DNA of 64,000 nt, taken from contig JBBAEV010000001.1 of assembly GCA_041655735.1 (NCBI GenBank), forward strand, positions 6,204 to 70,203, in the 5' to 3' direction. Shown here piece by piece: positions 1 to 7,075 of this stretch. A program made the translations under genes and the position numbers. The stretch's first letter is position 1. The number at the start of each line of letters is the position of its first letter. Source of the DNA: JBBAEV01 sp041655735. Its GTDB lineage: Bacteria > Bacillota_I > Bacilli_A > RF39 > UBA660. The notes beneath the pieces were generated by a model. That model ran no database searches. It had not been told where the DNA came from and worked only from the letters and a program-made list of their open reading frames with translations.

Positions 1-225
1 ATAATAAAAATCATCTTTTTTATTTTGTCTACTTAACTCTTTACTTATCATATTTCTTATAGAGTCTATATTATCATCAATAAAATTAGCTATTTCTCTT
101 TTACTTACAAAGTAATTAGTGGTTACATAAATACCTAAATCTTCTTTTACTCTTAAATATGTATGTTTATTTTTTTTCCTTTGAATAATTACATCATATT
201 TATTACCATTTATTACTACATTCAT
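1..225 (-). CDS. YgjP-type (DUF45) metallopeptidase, N-terminal part only
   Basis: Only the first 75 codons are in the window; the gene runs off the left edge with its frame open. The start is ATG at 225, preceded by GAGGTGG. The N-terminus (a short beta-rich stretch, then VRVKEDLGIYVTT-like text, seen here as LRVKEDLGIYVTTNYFVSK, then a helical segment) resembles the N-terminal part of YgjP-like M48-class zinc metallopeptidases (DUF45/SprT-like). The HExxH zinc motif would lie downstream, outside the window, so catalytic competence cannot be judged. It is the gene after the DUF2207 gene on the same strand. The family call is moderate because only the N-terminus is visible. Confidence 0.6.
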   Translation of the reverse strand, partial: MNVVINGNKYDVIIQRKKNKHTYLRVKEDLGIYVTTNYFVSKREIANFIDDNIDSIRNMISKELSRQNKKDDFYY

Positions 226-259
226 AATACCACCTCTTTTATTATATCAAAAAGGCGGC

Positions 260-2194
260 TTAGAAGCCACCGCCTCCACCGCCTCCGCCACCGCCTCCGC
301 CGCCGCCAGAGAATCCTCCTCCAGAACCTGATGCAGAAGACGCACGAGATGACGCTATTGCGCTATTAATGCTTTGATTTAATGATGAAACTATATTTGA
401 GGAAAATCCTCCATGATATAAATACATATATGTAAACATTGAAGTATTTGTATTAACATTCATTTCTTTTATCTTTATTTGCATAGCCCTTTCTACTTTA
501 TCCGCAACACCAAGTACTGTCGCATATACTAAATATTTTTCCCATAAAGCAATTTCTGGTAATTCTTTTTCATTAAATCTACCAAAATGTAATAAAAATT
601 TTTTAAATGCCATCCATTTACTATAATGGTCCATTCCTAATTCTGTTTTCTTAGTAAACATTGCGATATATAAACCAAATACCATTACTAATCCTACTAC
701 TGGCACTATTACTAATGTATGTAAATTAAATATAAAATTCATAAATATTAAAAGTATTCCTATGGTTAAATATGTACCACCTATTTTTTTACCCTGCATA
801 TTATTTTTATCAAAGAAACCTTTACTAGATGATTCACTTCTTACTTCGCTACGCCATTCATTATAATTTTTTAAAAATTCTAATGCTGAACTTCTTTCTT
901 TTGATTGATCTTTAATTTGACTAATAGTTACTTCTTTTTTATTCCCTATTTCATTTAACAACCAATTTTTTAAAAATTCTTCATCAGGGGTTAAAGTAAT
1001 TTTTATATTAGCCATATTATCTTTTAATAGATAATCTTCTGTTTTTCTTTTAAAGATACCTTTTTCTGTTTTTATTTTTTCTATTATAAATACTTTTTTT
1101 CTAACCAAATCTAAAATAGAAGCCGAAAAGTCTAATGGTTCTACTTTTTTATTTCTAATTAAATAACCAACTGTGGCCGGTCCATAATCACCTACAAATT
1201 CACGATAGTATTCACCAAAAAAATTTGGTTTTAATTCTTTATCATACTTCTTATAAATATGAATGAATATAAATACCAAACCAATTATCCATCCATAACA
1301 TATAAATCTAAATACACTAGTTAAAGTTTCTTTTAACTCTTCATTTCTTTTTATTTTATCTCTTTCTTTATTAGCCGCATCCGCTCTTTCTTTTTCTACA
1401 GTAAGTATATTATTTAATCCATCAACATTAGAAATTTTAGTTGCATTAGGCACTAACTCTTTATCAAAAGTCATTCTAATATCAATAGGAGTACCAGCAT
1501 ATAAATTATTAATTTTAGCTTCTATATACTTATTATTATAAGGATCTACCTCTCCATATAAGGGCCCATGAGCCCATACTTTTAAATCACTACTTTCATC
1601 AGGTAATGTTACTCTAATTTGAACATTATCCATATCATCTTTAAACTCTGAACCAATAAAATTCCAATAAAGTTCTGCGATATCATTGTGTACCACTATT
1701 ACATCTTCTACTTTATATTCAATATAAAAACCAGTTTTACCCCCAGTATTATAATTAAACATTTTTAAATTAATACCATCAGTTATTGTATTTTTTTCAT
1801 ATACATAAGAATCCCCCAATGAACCTTGATTAACTAATGAAAACTGTTTACCTTTATTATAAAAATCAGCAAAACTATAATTAGATGAATACGCTGTTTC
1901 ATATATTTTAATATCACTTATACCACTACTATTATAAATAGATGAATTACTATAAAAAGCATCTAATCCAGTAAGATTTTTACTATTACTATTCTTATAT
2001 TTAATATCTCTGTTATATCCATTAAAAGATCCATTTAATATAAGCATTTCTTTTACATCCATTGAACCATCTTCATTAATATAAGCATCAATTAAGAAAT
2101 CTTTTAATGTATAATTTACTTCTAATGCAAATGTTTTTATTGGTATAAGAATTATCCCTAAAACAAATAACATACTAAATAATATTCTTTTCAT
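260..2194 (-). CDS. DUF2207 family membrane protein with poly-glycine tail
   Basis: Predicted exported membrane protein of 644 residues. An N-terminal signal peptide (MKRILFSMLFVLGIILIPIK, likely cut after the TFA at 21-23) is followed by an extracellular beta-rich DUF2207 domain to about residue 270. A membrane span lies near 295-315 (YGWIIGLVFIFIHIY), then a cytoplasmic region, then two closely spaced spans near 475-520. The C-terminus is Ser/Gly-rich and ends in an almost pure glycine run before a final Phe, as is common in DUF2207 and TPM-domain proteins encoded next to LemA. An upstream in-frame ATG at 2206 exists, but GGAGGATATT places the start at 2194. The gene follows lemA across a perfect 10-bp hairpin, so it is probably partly read through from lemA. 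Biochemical function is not established for the family. Confidence 0.85.
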   Translation of the reverse strand: MKRILFSMLFVLGIILIPIKTFALEVNYTLKDFLIDAYINEDGSMDVKEMLILNGSFNGYNRDIKYKNSNSKNLTGLDAFYSNSSIYNSSGISDIKIYETAYSSNYSFADFYNKGKQFSLVNQGSLGDSYVYEKNTITDGINLKMFNYNTGGKTGFYIEYKVEDVIVVHNDIAELYWNFIGSEFKDDMDNVQIRVTLPDESSDLKVWAHGPLYGEVDPYNNKYIEAKINNLYAGTPIDIRMTFDKELVPNATKISNVDGLNNILTVEKERADAANKERDKIKRNEELKETLTSVFRFICYGWIIGLVFIFIHIYKKYDKELKPNFFGEYYREFVGDYGPATVGYLIRNKKVEPLDFSASILDLVRKKVFIIEKIKTEKGIFKRKTEDYLLKDNMANIKITLTPDEEFLKNWLLNEIGNKKEVTISQIKDQSKERSSALEFLKNYNEWRSEVRSESSSKGFFDKNNMQGKKIGGTYLTIGILLIFMNFIFNLHTLVIVPVVGLVMVFGLYIAMFTKKTELGMDHYSKWMAFKKFLLHFGRFNEKELPEIALWEKYLVYATVLGVADKVERAMQIKIKEMNVNTNTSMFTYMYLYHGGFSSNIVSSLNQSINSAIASSRASSASGSGGGFSGGGGGGGGGGGGGGF

Positions 2195-2211
2195 AATATC
2201 CTCCATTAAAA

Positions 2212-2231
2212 ATGCTTACATATGTAAGCAT
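2212..2231 (-). terminator. Hairpin between lemA and the DUF2207 gene
   Basis: Perfect palindrome with 10-bp arms (ATGCTTACAT/ATGTAAGCAT) just after the lemA stop, followed on the minus strand by TTTTTAAT. It probably acts as a partial terminator or processing site, because the next gene begins only about 20 bases further with a strong ribosome binding site. Confidence 0.6.
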
Positions 2232-2235
2232 CTTA

Positions 2236-2784
2236 TTAAAATTTAACTTCTGGTGTTTTTCTATCTGCTTCATCAATTTCAAAGAATTTTTCCTTCTTAA
2301 AGTTAAACATATTCGCAATTATACTAGAAGGAAACATTTCTACTTTATTATTTAAAGAAAGCACTGTATCATTATAAAACTGTCTTGCATAAGCAATTTT
2401 TTCTTCTACTTCTTTTAATTGATTTTGTAAATTTACAAAATTTTCATTAGCTTTTAAATCAGGATATGATTCTGCCAAAGCAAATAACCTTCCTAACGCT
2501 TGAGTAAGCTCTCCATTTGCATTCATTTCTTCAGTAGGTGTTGTTGCGCTATTAAAACTATTTCTAGCTTTAATAACACTATCAAAAGTTTCCTTTTCAT
2601 GTTTGGCATAACCTTTTACTGTTTCTACTAAATTAGGTATTAAATCAACTCTTCTTTTTAATTGGACATCAATTTGTGACCATTGATCTTTTACCCTGTT
2701 TCTAAGTACTACTAACTTATTATAGTTACCTATTACTAATAATATTAATATTACTACTATTCCTAAAATTATATATAATACCAT
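2236..2784 (-). CDS. lemA: LemA family protein
   Basis: 182 residues, the usual size for LemA. A single N-terminal membrane anchor (residues 2-20, [17 protein letters not shown]) is followed by a long helical domain with the family pattern [33 protein letters not shown] (positions about 32-64) and a second conserved block around [20 protein letters not shown]. The start is set by AGGAGAGGATAAA. LemA proteins form a membrane-tethered helical bundle; their molecular role is unsettled. Pairing with a DUF2207/TPM-type protein downstream is common and suggests the two work together at the membrane (inference). Confidence 0.93.
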   Translation of the reverse strand: MVLYIILGIVVILILLVIGNYNKLVVLRNRVKDQWSQIDVQLKRRVDLIPNLVETVKGYAKHEKETFDSVIKARNSFNSATTPTEEMNANGELTQALGRLFALAESYPDLKANENFVNLQNQLKEVEEKIAYARQFYNDTVLSLNNKVEMFPSSIIANMFNFKKEKFFEIDEADRKTPEVKF

Positions 2785-2899
2785 TTTATCCTCTCCTTTT
2801 AATTATATTATATCATATTAATAATCTATCGCAATTATTAAATTATTAATACATAAAAAAATAGTCAAGTAACAAAATAGAAATGAAAGGAGTCATTAT

Positions 2900-3109
2900 A
2901 TGAACTTAGATATTAGAAAATATATCATTAATAATTTTAAAGAATCAAATTTAAATGATATAGAAGAATCTATTAATGAAAGCATTAAAAATGAAGAAGA
3001 AGTAACGCTACCAGGATTAGGTGCGTTAATGGAAATATTATGGAAAGAAAGCAATAAAAGTGAAAAAAACAAAATACTTCAAAACATAAAGAAAGGATTG
3101 TCTACATAA
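2900..3109 (+). CDS. sspI: Small acid-soluble spore protein, SspI family
   Basis: 69 residues. It matches B. subtilis SspI along its length: MNLDIRKYII at the start, a central EEVTLPGLGALMEILWK (in B. subtilis EEKMLPGLGVLFEVIW) and a KNKILQNIKKGL tail. SspI is a minor SASP made late in the forespore and packed in the spore core; it belongs to a different family from the DNA-coating alpha/beta SASPs. AAGGAG lies upstream. The gene is transcribed alone, convergent with rplT, and ends at a shared hairpin. A forespore sigma-G promoter is expected from the family, but I cannot assign one confidently in the roughly 115 bases upstream. Confidence 0.88.
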   Translation: MNLDIRKYIINNFKESNLNDIEESINESIKNEEEVTLPGLGALMEILWKESNKSEKNKILQNIKKGLST

Positions 3110-3125
3110 GATAATCCTTTTTATT
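3092..3125. terminator. Bidirectional terminator between sspI and rplT
   Basis: Arms AAAGGATT (3092-3099) and AATCCTTT (3113-3120) flank a 13-base loop that contains the sspI stop. T-runs follow on the plus strand and a CTTT-rich tail on the minus strand. It can serve both convergent genes. Confidence 0.65.
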
Positions 3126-3696
3126 TTAAAGCATTAATTAATTCATCTTTTTTCATTTTAGAATATCCTTCAATATTCTTTTCTTTTGCCATTTCTTTTA
3201 ATTCAGCAACCTTTAATGTAGATAAATCAGTATCTTCTTTCTTTTCTTCTTTCTTTTCTACTTTCTTTTCTACTTGCTTTTCTTCTTTTTTTGTTTCTTT
3301 TTTATTTTCTATTTTAGGTTCTTCTACTTTGATTGCTTTCCCTTCAAGACCAGCTTTCGCAACTTTTACAAGTTCACTAAATCCTTTAGGATCATTTATC
3401 GCAACTTCAGAAAGCATTTTACGATTAATAGTAACCCCTGCTTTATTTAAACCATCGATAAGTCTTGAATAACTTATTTCATTTTCTCTACATGCTGCAT
3501 TTATTCTAATAATCCATAACTTTCTAAATTCTCTTTTCTTTTGTTTTCTATCACGATATGCATACGCTAATGAATGCATCACTTGTTCTTTAGCAGTACG
3601 ATATAATCTATGTTTGCTTCCAAAATAACCTTTTGCTTGTTTTAATACTTTTTTATGACGTGCTCTAGTAATTTTACCCGGTTTTATTTTTGCCAT
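3121..3696 (-). CDS. rplT: 50S ribosomal protein L20 with C-terminal Rho-N/SAP-like extension
   Basis: Residues 1 to about 118 are a complete L20 ([20 protein letters not shown] at the start, then [20 protein letters not shown] and [13 protein letters not shown]), which binds 23S rRNA early in 50S assembly and represses its own operon through the leader RNA. Unusually the protein continues to 191 residues. A Lys/Glu-rich linker (about 120-155) leads to a compact segment with [19 protein letters not shown] followed by [10 protein letters not shown], the pattern of the Rho N-terminal/SAP helix-extended-loop-helix motif that binds nucleic acid. Last gene of infC-rpmI-rplT. The start is set by AAGGAGGAATAAAA. 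The extension is in frame and uninterrupted, so it is probably real protein. Confidence 0.95.
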   Translation of the reverse strand: MAKIKPGKITRARHKKVLKQAKGYFGSKHRLYRTAKEQVMHSLAYAYRDRKQKKREFRKLWIIRINAACRENEISYSRLIDGLNKAGVTINRKMLSEVAINDPKGFSELVKVAKAGLEGKAIKVEEPKIENKKETKKEEKQVEKKVEKKEEKKEDTDLSTLKVAELKEMAKEKNIEGYSKMKKDELINALK

Positions 3697-3708
3697 TTTT
3701 ATTCCTCC

Positions 3709-3912
3709 TTACTGATTGTTTATGAGATTCTTTAATCTAGATTTATCAGCACTACTTAAAGATTCACCAAAACGTTTCTTTCTATTAAAATTTGCATTCT
3801 TTTTCCCCGTATTATGACGAGCTCCTGATTTACCTCTCTTTATTGAACCACTAGGTCTTACTTTTATAACTTTCGCAAGCCCTTTGTGAGTTTTTTGTGT
3901 TTTCTTTGCCAT
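3709..3912 (-). CDS. rpmI: 50S ribosomal protein L35
   Basis: 67 residues, highly basic, with the L35 pattern (KTHKGLAKVIKVRPSGSIKR, then NRKKRFGESLSSADKSRLKNL). Middle gene of the conserved infC-rpmI-rplT operon, 12 bases from rplT and 11 from infC. AGGAGG precedes the start. It is regulated with the operon by the L20 leader. Confidence 0.97.
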   Translation of the reverse strand: MAKKTQKTHKGLAKVIKVRPSGSIKRGKSGARHNTGKKNANFNRKKRFGESLSSADKSRLKNLINNQ

Positions 3913-3923
3913 TATTATTCCTC

Positions 3924-4454
3924 CTATTTATCTTTTTTTGTAATTAATATCATTATCATACTTCTACCATCAAGTTTAGGTTTTTGTTCAATTTCAGCAA
4001 TATCACTAAGTTCACTCGCAAACCTATACATAACTTCTTCTCCAATTTCTGTATGAGTCATTTGACGCCCTTTAAATCTAATAGAAATCTTTATTTTACT
4101 ACCTTTTTCCAAGTATTTACGTACATTTTTTAGTTTAGTATCAAAGTCATGTTTATCAATTACAGGAGATAATCTAAATTCCTTTAAAACTAAATTACTT
4201 TGACGTTGTTTCTTATTAGCTTCTTTTTGTTTCTTTTGTTTTTCATAACGAAACTTATTATAATCCATTAATTTACACACTGGTGGTGTTGCATTAGGAT
4301 TAATAAGTACTAAATCAAAACCTGAATATGAAGCTAAGGTTAAAGCATCCCCCTTAGTTTTAATACCTAATTGTTCTCCATTTGGTCCAATTACTAAAAC
4401 TTGTTCTGATTTGATTTGGTCATTAACTGGTAATTCTTTATTCTTATTTGCTAT
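3924..4454 (-). CDS. infC: Translation initiation factor IF-3, probable AUA start
   Basis: IF-3 binds the 30S subunit, blocks premature 50S joining and proofreads the start codon. The N-domain (KNKELPVNDQ, then EQVLVIGPNGEQLGIKTK) is followed by the linker helix (NKFRYEKQKKQKEANKKQRQ) and the C-domain (LKEFRLSPVIDKHDFDTKLK, then KGSKIKISIRFKGRQM). An in-frame ATG at 4469 exists, but that ATG is fused to the ribosome binding site itself (GGAGGT), leaving no Shine-Dalgarno of its own. GGAGGT is spaced 7 bases from an AUA codon at 4454-4452. Non-canonical AUU/AUA/AUC starts are a known infC trait that lets IF-3 repress its own translation. I therefore place the start at AUA. Confidence 0.9.
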   Translation of the reverse strand: MANKNKELPVNDQIKSEQVLVIGPNGEQLGIKTKGDALTLASYSGFDLVLINPNATPPVCKLMDYNKFRYEKQKKQKEANKKQRQSNLVLKEFRLSPVIDKHDFDTKLKNVRKYLEKGSKIKISIRFKGRQMTHTEIGEEVMYRFASELSDIAEIEQKPKLDGRSMIMILITKKDK

Positions 4455-4464
4455 AGTTAGCACC

Positions 4465-4586
4465 TCCATATAAAATTAAAAAGTGGATAAAATATATCCA
4501 CTTAAAAGCTTTATTGTTCGGCTCCTTACCTATTACCATTGGCAATCAGGTGAGATGTGGATACATCTTCTTTCCTTTTTAAACTA
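4465..4586 (-). ncRNA. L20 leader (autoregulatory 5' UTR of infC-rpmI-rplT)
   Basis: The roughly 120 bases between the promoter and infC have the make-up of the Firmicute L20 leader, the RNA that ribosomal protein L20 binds to switch off its operon. On the minus strand a structured region (CACATCTCACCTGATTGCC, then AATGGTAATAGGTAAGG) is followed by a perfect 9-bp terminator hairpin (4481-4503) and a T-rich stretch just before the infC ribosome binding site. Termination there before infC is the expected output. I recognise the class by position, partial sequence and attenuator, not by a covariance search. Confidence 0.75.
4481..4503 (-). terminator. Attenuator hairpin before infC
   Basis: AAGTGGATA/TATCCACTT arms around a 5-base loop, followed on the minus strand by TTTTTAATTTTAT. 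It lies between the infC promoter and the infC start, so it is a regulated attenuator rather than an end-of-operon terminator. Confidence 0.8.
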
Positions 4587-4592
4587 TATTAC

Positions 4593-4621
4593 ATTATATA
4601 CATATTATATGTGTATGTCAA
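4593..4621 (-). promoter_or_regulatory. Sigma-A promoter for infC-rpmI-rplT
   Basis: Consensus TTGACA (4621-4616) and TATAAT (4598-4593) are separated by exactly 17 bases on the minus strand, immediately after the thrS stop codon. Transcription should start near 4586 and run through the L20 leader. Confidence 0.9.
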
Positions 4622-4625
4622 ATAA

Positions 4626-6377
4626 TTAGATGGTTTTTTTGATAATTTCTTCTTTTAATAAGCTAATAAATTCTTCTTTATTAACGGTTATCATATCATT
4701 ACTATTATATTTACGATAAGTAATAGTACCCTCTTCTTTTTCTTTATCACCTATTACTACACTGTAAGGTATTTTTTGCATTTGTGATTCACGTATTTTA
4801 TAACCTAATTTTTCATTTCTATCATCAAACTCTATTCTTATATCATTATCAATTAATAGTTCCTTTATTTCTTTCGAATAATCCGAATGATATTCACTAT
4901 TAACAGGAATAATATTTACTTGAACAGGTGCAAGCCAAAGCGGAAATGCTCCAGCATATTGTTCAATTAAAATAGATAACAATCTTTCATAAGTACTAAT
5001 ATATCCTCTATGAATAGCAACTGGCCTTTTTTTATTTCCATCATTATCAACATAAGTTAAATCAAACCTTTCTGGAAGTACCATATCAAGTTGAATTGTA
5101 GACATAGTAATTACTGTTCCTAATATATTTCTAACTTGAATATCAATTTTAGGACCATAAAAAGCTGCTTCTCCTTTTTTCTCTATATATTCGATATTAT
5201 TTTTATCCAATATGTTTTTCAATATTTCTTCTGTTTCTATCCAGACTTCATCATTAGAATGATACTTATCACTATTATTATCTTCACCTCTTAAAGCAAG
5301 TTCAATATAATCTATTTCCAAACCCAAATCTTTAATAGCTTTATCAATTAGTTCATAAGCTGCAATTACTTCCTCTTCTATTTGATCTTTTCTAGCAAAT
5401 ATATGAGCATCAGTTAAATTCATAGCTCTAACTCTTTCTAACCCAGATAACCCGCCACTTGATTCATAACGGTGTTGCAAAACAATTTCCGAATATCTTA
5501 TTGGCAAATCCCTATATGATCTTAATTTTGATTTAAAAATAAGCATATGATGAGGGCAACTCATAGGTCTTAAAACAAGTTCTTCGCCATCTCTTTCCAT
5601 TAGTGGAAACATCATATCTTGATAATGCTCCCAATGCCCTGAGGTTTCATATAACCATTTGGAAGCAATTACTGGAGTAGATACAAACTGATATCCTGCC
5701 TTTAACTGTTCTTTATATTGATAATCCTCTAAAACTTTTCTCACAGCCATTCCCCTGGGAAGCCAGAAAGCTAATCCTTGTCCAGCTTCAGGAACTAACA
5801 TAAATAAATCTAATTCTTTACCTAATATTCTATGATCTCTTTTTTTGGCTTCTTCCAACATATTTAGATAATCATTTAATTCTTCCTCACTATTAAAACA
5901 TATACCATATATTCTTTGAAGCATTTTGTTTTTAGAATCACCTTTATAATAAGCTCCACTTACTTTTAATAGCTTAAAATATTTTATATCTTTAGTATAT
6001 TCAACGTGAGGTCCCCTACATAAATCAATAAAATCATCCTGTTTATAAGCAGTAATACTATCTTCCATATTATTAATTAAATCTATTTTATATGGATCAT
6101 CTTTAAACATTTCTAAAGCTTCTTCCTTAGATAATTCTAGTTTAATAATCTTTTTATTATCTTTAGAAATTCTTTTCATTTCTCTTTCTATCTTTTCTAA
6201 ATCTTCTTCAGTAACTACTTTATCTCCTAAATCAATATCATAATAAAAACCATCTTCAATAACTGGACCTACCCAAAATAAAGCTTCTGGGTAAATTCTT
6301 TTCACTGCATGTGCAAGTAAATGTGCACATGAATGATTTAATATACTTAATTTTTCATCTTCTTTGATGTTTATCAT
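4626..6377 (-). CDS. thrS: Threonine--tRNA ligase, short form without TGS domain
   Basis: Charges tRNA-Thr. The 583 residues begin directly in the N2 editing domain (HSCAH at 15-19 and a downstream CRGPHV), followed by the class II catalytic core (RPMSCPHHMLIFK, then HRYESSGGLSGLERVRAMNLTDAH, with Cys/His zinc ligands) and the C-terminal anticodon-binding domain (APVQVNIIPV onward). Typical bacterial ThrRS has about 640 residues because an N-terminal TGS domain of roughly 60 residues precedes this; that domain is absent. GGAGGTATAAAAA sets the start at 6377, so the shortness is not a start-call error. It overlaps the end of the upstream small gene by 23 bases and is under the same T-box. Confidence 0.96.
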   Translation of the reverse strand: MINIKEDEKLSILNHSCAHLLAHAVKRIYPEALFWVGPVIEDGFYYDIDLGDKVVTEEDLEKIEREMKRISKDNKKIIKLELSKEEALEMFKDDPYKIDLINNMEDSITAYKQDDFIDLCRGPHVEYTKDIKYFKLLKVSGAYYKGDSKNKMLQRIYGICFNSEEELNDYLNMLEEAKKRDHRILGKELDLFMLVPEAGQGLAFWLPRGMAVRKVLEDYQYKEQLKAGYQFVSTPVIASKWLYETSGHWEHYQDMMFPLMERDGEELVLRPMSCPHHMLIFKSKLRSYRDLPIRYSEIVLQHRYESSGGLSGLERVRAMNLTDAHIFARKDQIEEEVIAAYELIDKAIKDLGLEIDYIELALRGEDNNSDKYHSNDEVWIETEEILKNILDKNNIEYIEKKGEAAFYGPKIDIQVRNILGTVITMSTIQLDMVLPERFDLTYVDNDGNKKRPVAIHRGYISTYERLLSILIEQYAGAFPLWLAPVQVNIIPVNSEYHSDYSKEIKELLIDNDIRIEFDDRNEKLGYKIRESQMQKIPYSVVIGDKEKEEGTITYRKYNSNDMITVNKEEFISLLKEEIIKKTI

Positions 6378-6801
6378 TTTTTATACCTCCTTTTTCATTT
6401 AACATTATTTGTTTTAATTTCTTTCGTATTTCTCTTATTTCTACATCTAGCTCAATTAATTCATCTTCAGAAAAATATTCTGGAAATTGTTTCTTATATG
6501 TTATATCATATAATCTTTGTTTTAAACCAGGGATACTAACCATACCGTTTTTTTCCTCATAATTAATAACATATTCTCTAGCAAAATCTAAATACTGCAA
6601 ATCTTTTTCTGATAATTGCTTTCCCTTTATATTTTCTACTTCCCTCTTCTTTATACCATCAACATAACATAGATATAAAGTGTCCTCTGAATGAAGTTGT
6701 GGTTTTCTTTTTAACCTTTCCTCCAAAGTTATGTTATGTAAATTATTTCTAAAAGCATAATCAATATTTACTCCTTTATATCTTTTATTTGTATTTGCCA
6801 T
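6355..6801 (-). CDS. Unknown protein, first gene of T-box/thrS operon
   Basis: 148 residues, mixed charge, no signal peptide or membrane span. I do not recognise a family. The C-terminal third is strongly helical and charged (ELDVEIREIRKKLKQIM). AGAGGGG precedes ATG at 6801. It lies between the T-box terminator and thrS and overlaps thrS by 23 bases (the thrS ribosome binding site and start lie inside its last codons), which suggests translational coupling. Its expression should therefore respond to uncharged tRNA-Thr. A role linked to threonine or translation is only inference from position. Confidence 0.75.
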   Translation of the reverse strand: MANTNKRYKGVNIDYAFRNNLHNITLEERLKRKPQLHSEDTLYLCYVDGIKKREVENIKGKQLSEKDLQYLDFAREYVINYEEKNGMVSIPGLKQRLYDITYKKQFPEYFSEDELIELDVEIREIRKKLKQIMLNEKGGIKNDKHQRR

Positions 6802-6819
6802 AATATCTAACCCCTCTAT

Positions 6820-7037
6820 AAAAATTAAAAATCATCCTAAAAATATTAAGGACGAATTATCGCGGTACCACCTTAGTTTATACAATTGTATACCCTCAAA
6901 ACTTTAACGCAGTTAACGGATATCCCTTTCAGGTTCGACTCCTAGGTAGTAATTATTAAATATATTATTAGGTTCACACTATCCCTAACTCTCTTTAAAT
7001 ACTAATTTAATAACCATGTCCTAATCTTTGTCTTTCA
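6820..7037 (-). ncRNA. T-box leader, probably threonine-specific
   Basis: The conserved T-box element AAGGTGGTACCGCGA is at 6874-6860 on the minus strand, the antiterminator that pairs with the free CCA end of uncharged tRNA. Upstream are GA-rich stem-I features (AAAGAGAGTTAGGG, then a GTGTGAACC loop-like segment). Threonine codons ACT-ACC sit together at 6950-6945 in the expected specifier-loop area and are the best candidates for the specifier. Downstream a terminator hairpin with a T-run competes with the antiterminator. It controls the 148-residue gene and thrS. Specificity follows from thrS plus the candidate codons, not from a folded model. Confidence 0.88.
6827..6855 (-). terminator. 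T-box terminator hairpin
   Basis: On the minus strand TCGTCCT pairs with AGGATGA (one G-T pair) and is followed by TTTTTAATTTTT. The 5' arm is adjacent to the T-box sequence, as required for the competing antiterminator fold. Confidence 0.75.
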
Positions 7038-7042
7038 ATGTG

Positions 7043-7071
7043 ATTTTATAATATAAACCTATAAAAGTCAA
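7043..7071 (-). promoter_or_regulatory. Promoter for the T-box/thrS operon
   Basis: TTGACT (7071-7066) and TAAAAT (7048-7043) with a 17-base spacer on the minus strand, 5 bases beyond the stop codon of the upstream gene. The spacing places the transcript start at about 7036, at the beginning of the T-box leader. Confidence 0.65.
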
Positions 7072-7075
7072 TAAT

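Noticed and set aside
163..369. 68-codon plus-strand frame rich in Arg/His
   Set aside because: It is the antisense of the poly-glycine codons of the DUF2207 gene and of the start of the metallopeptidase; no ribosome binding site.
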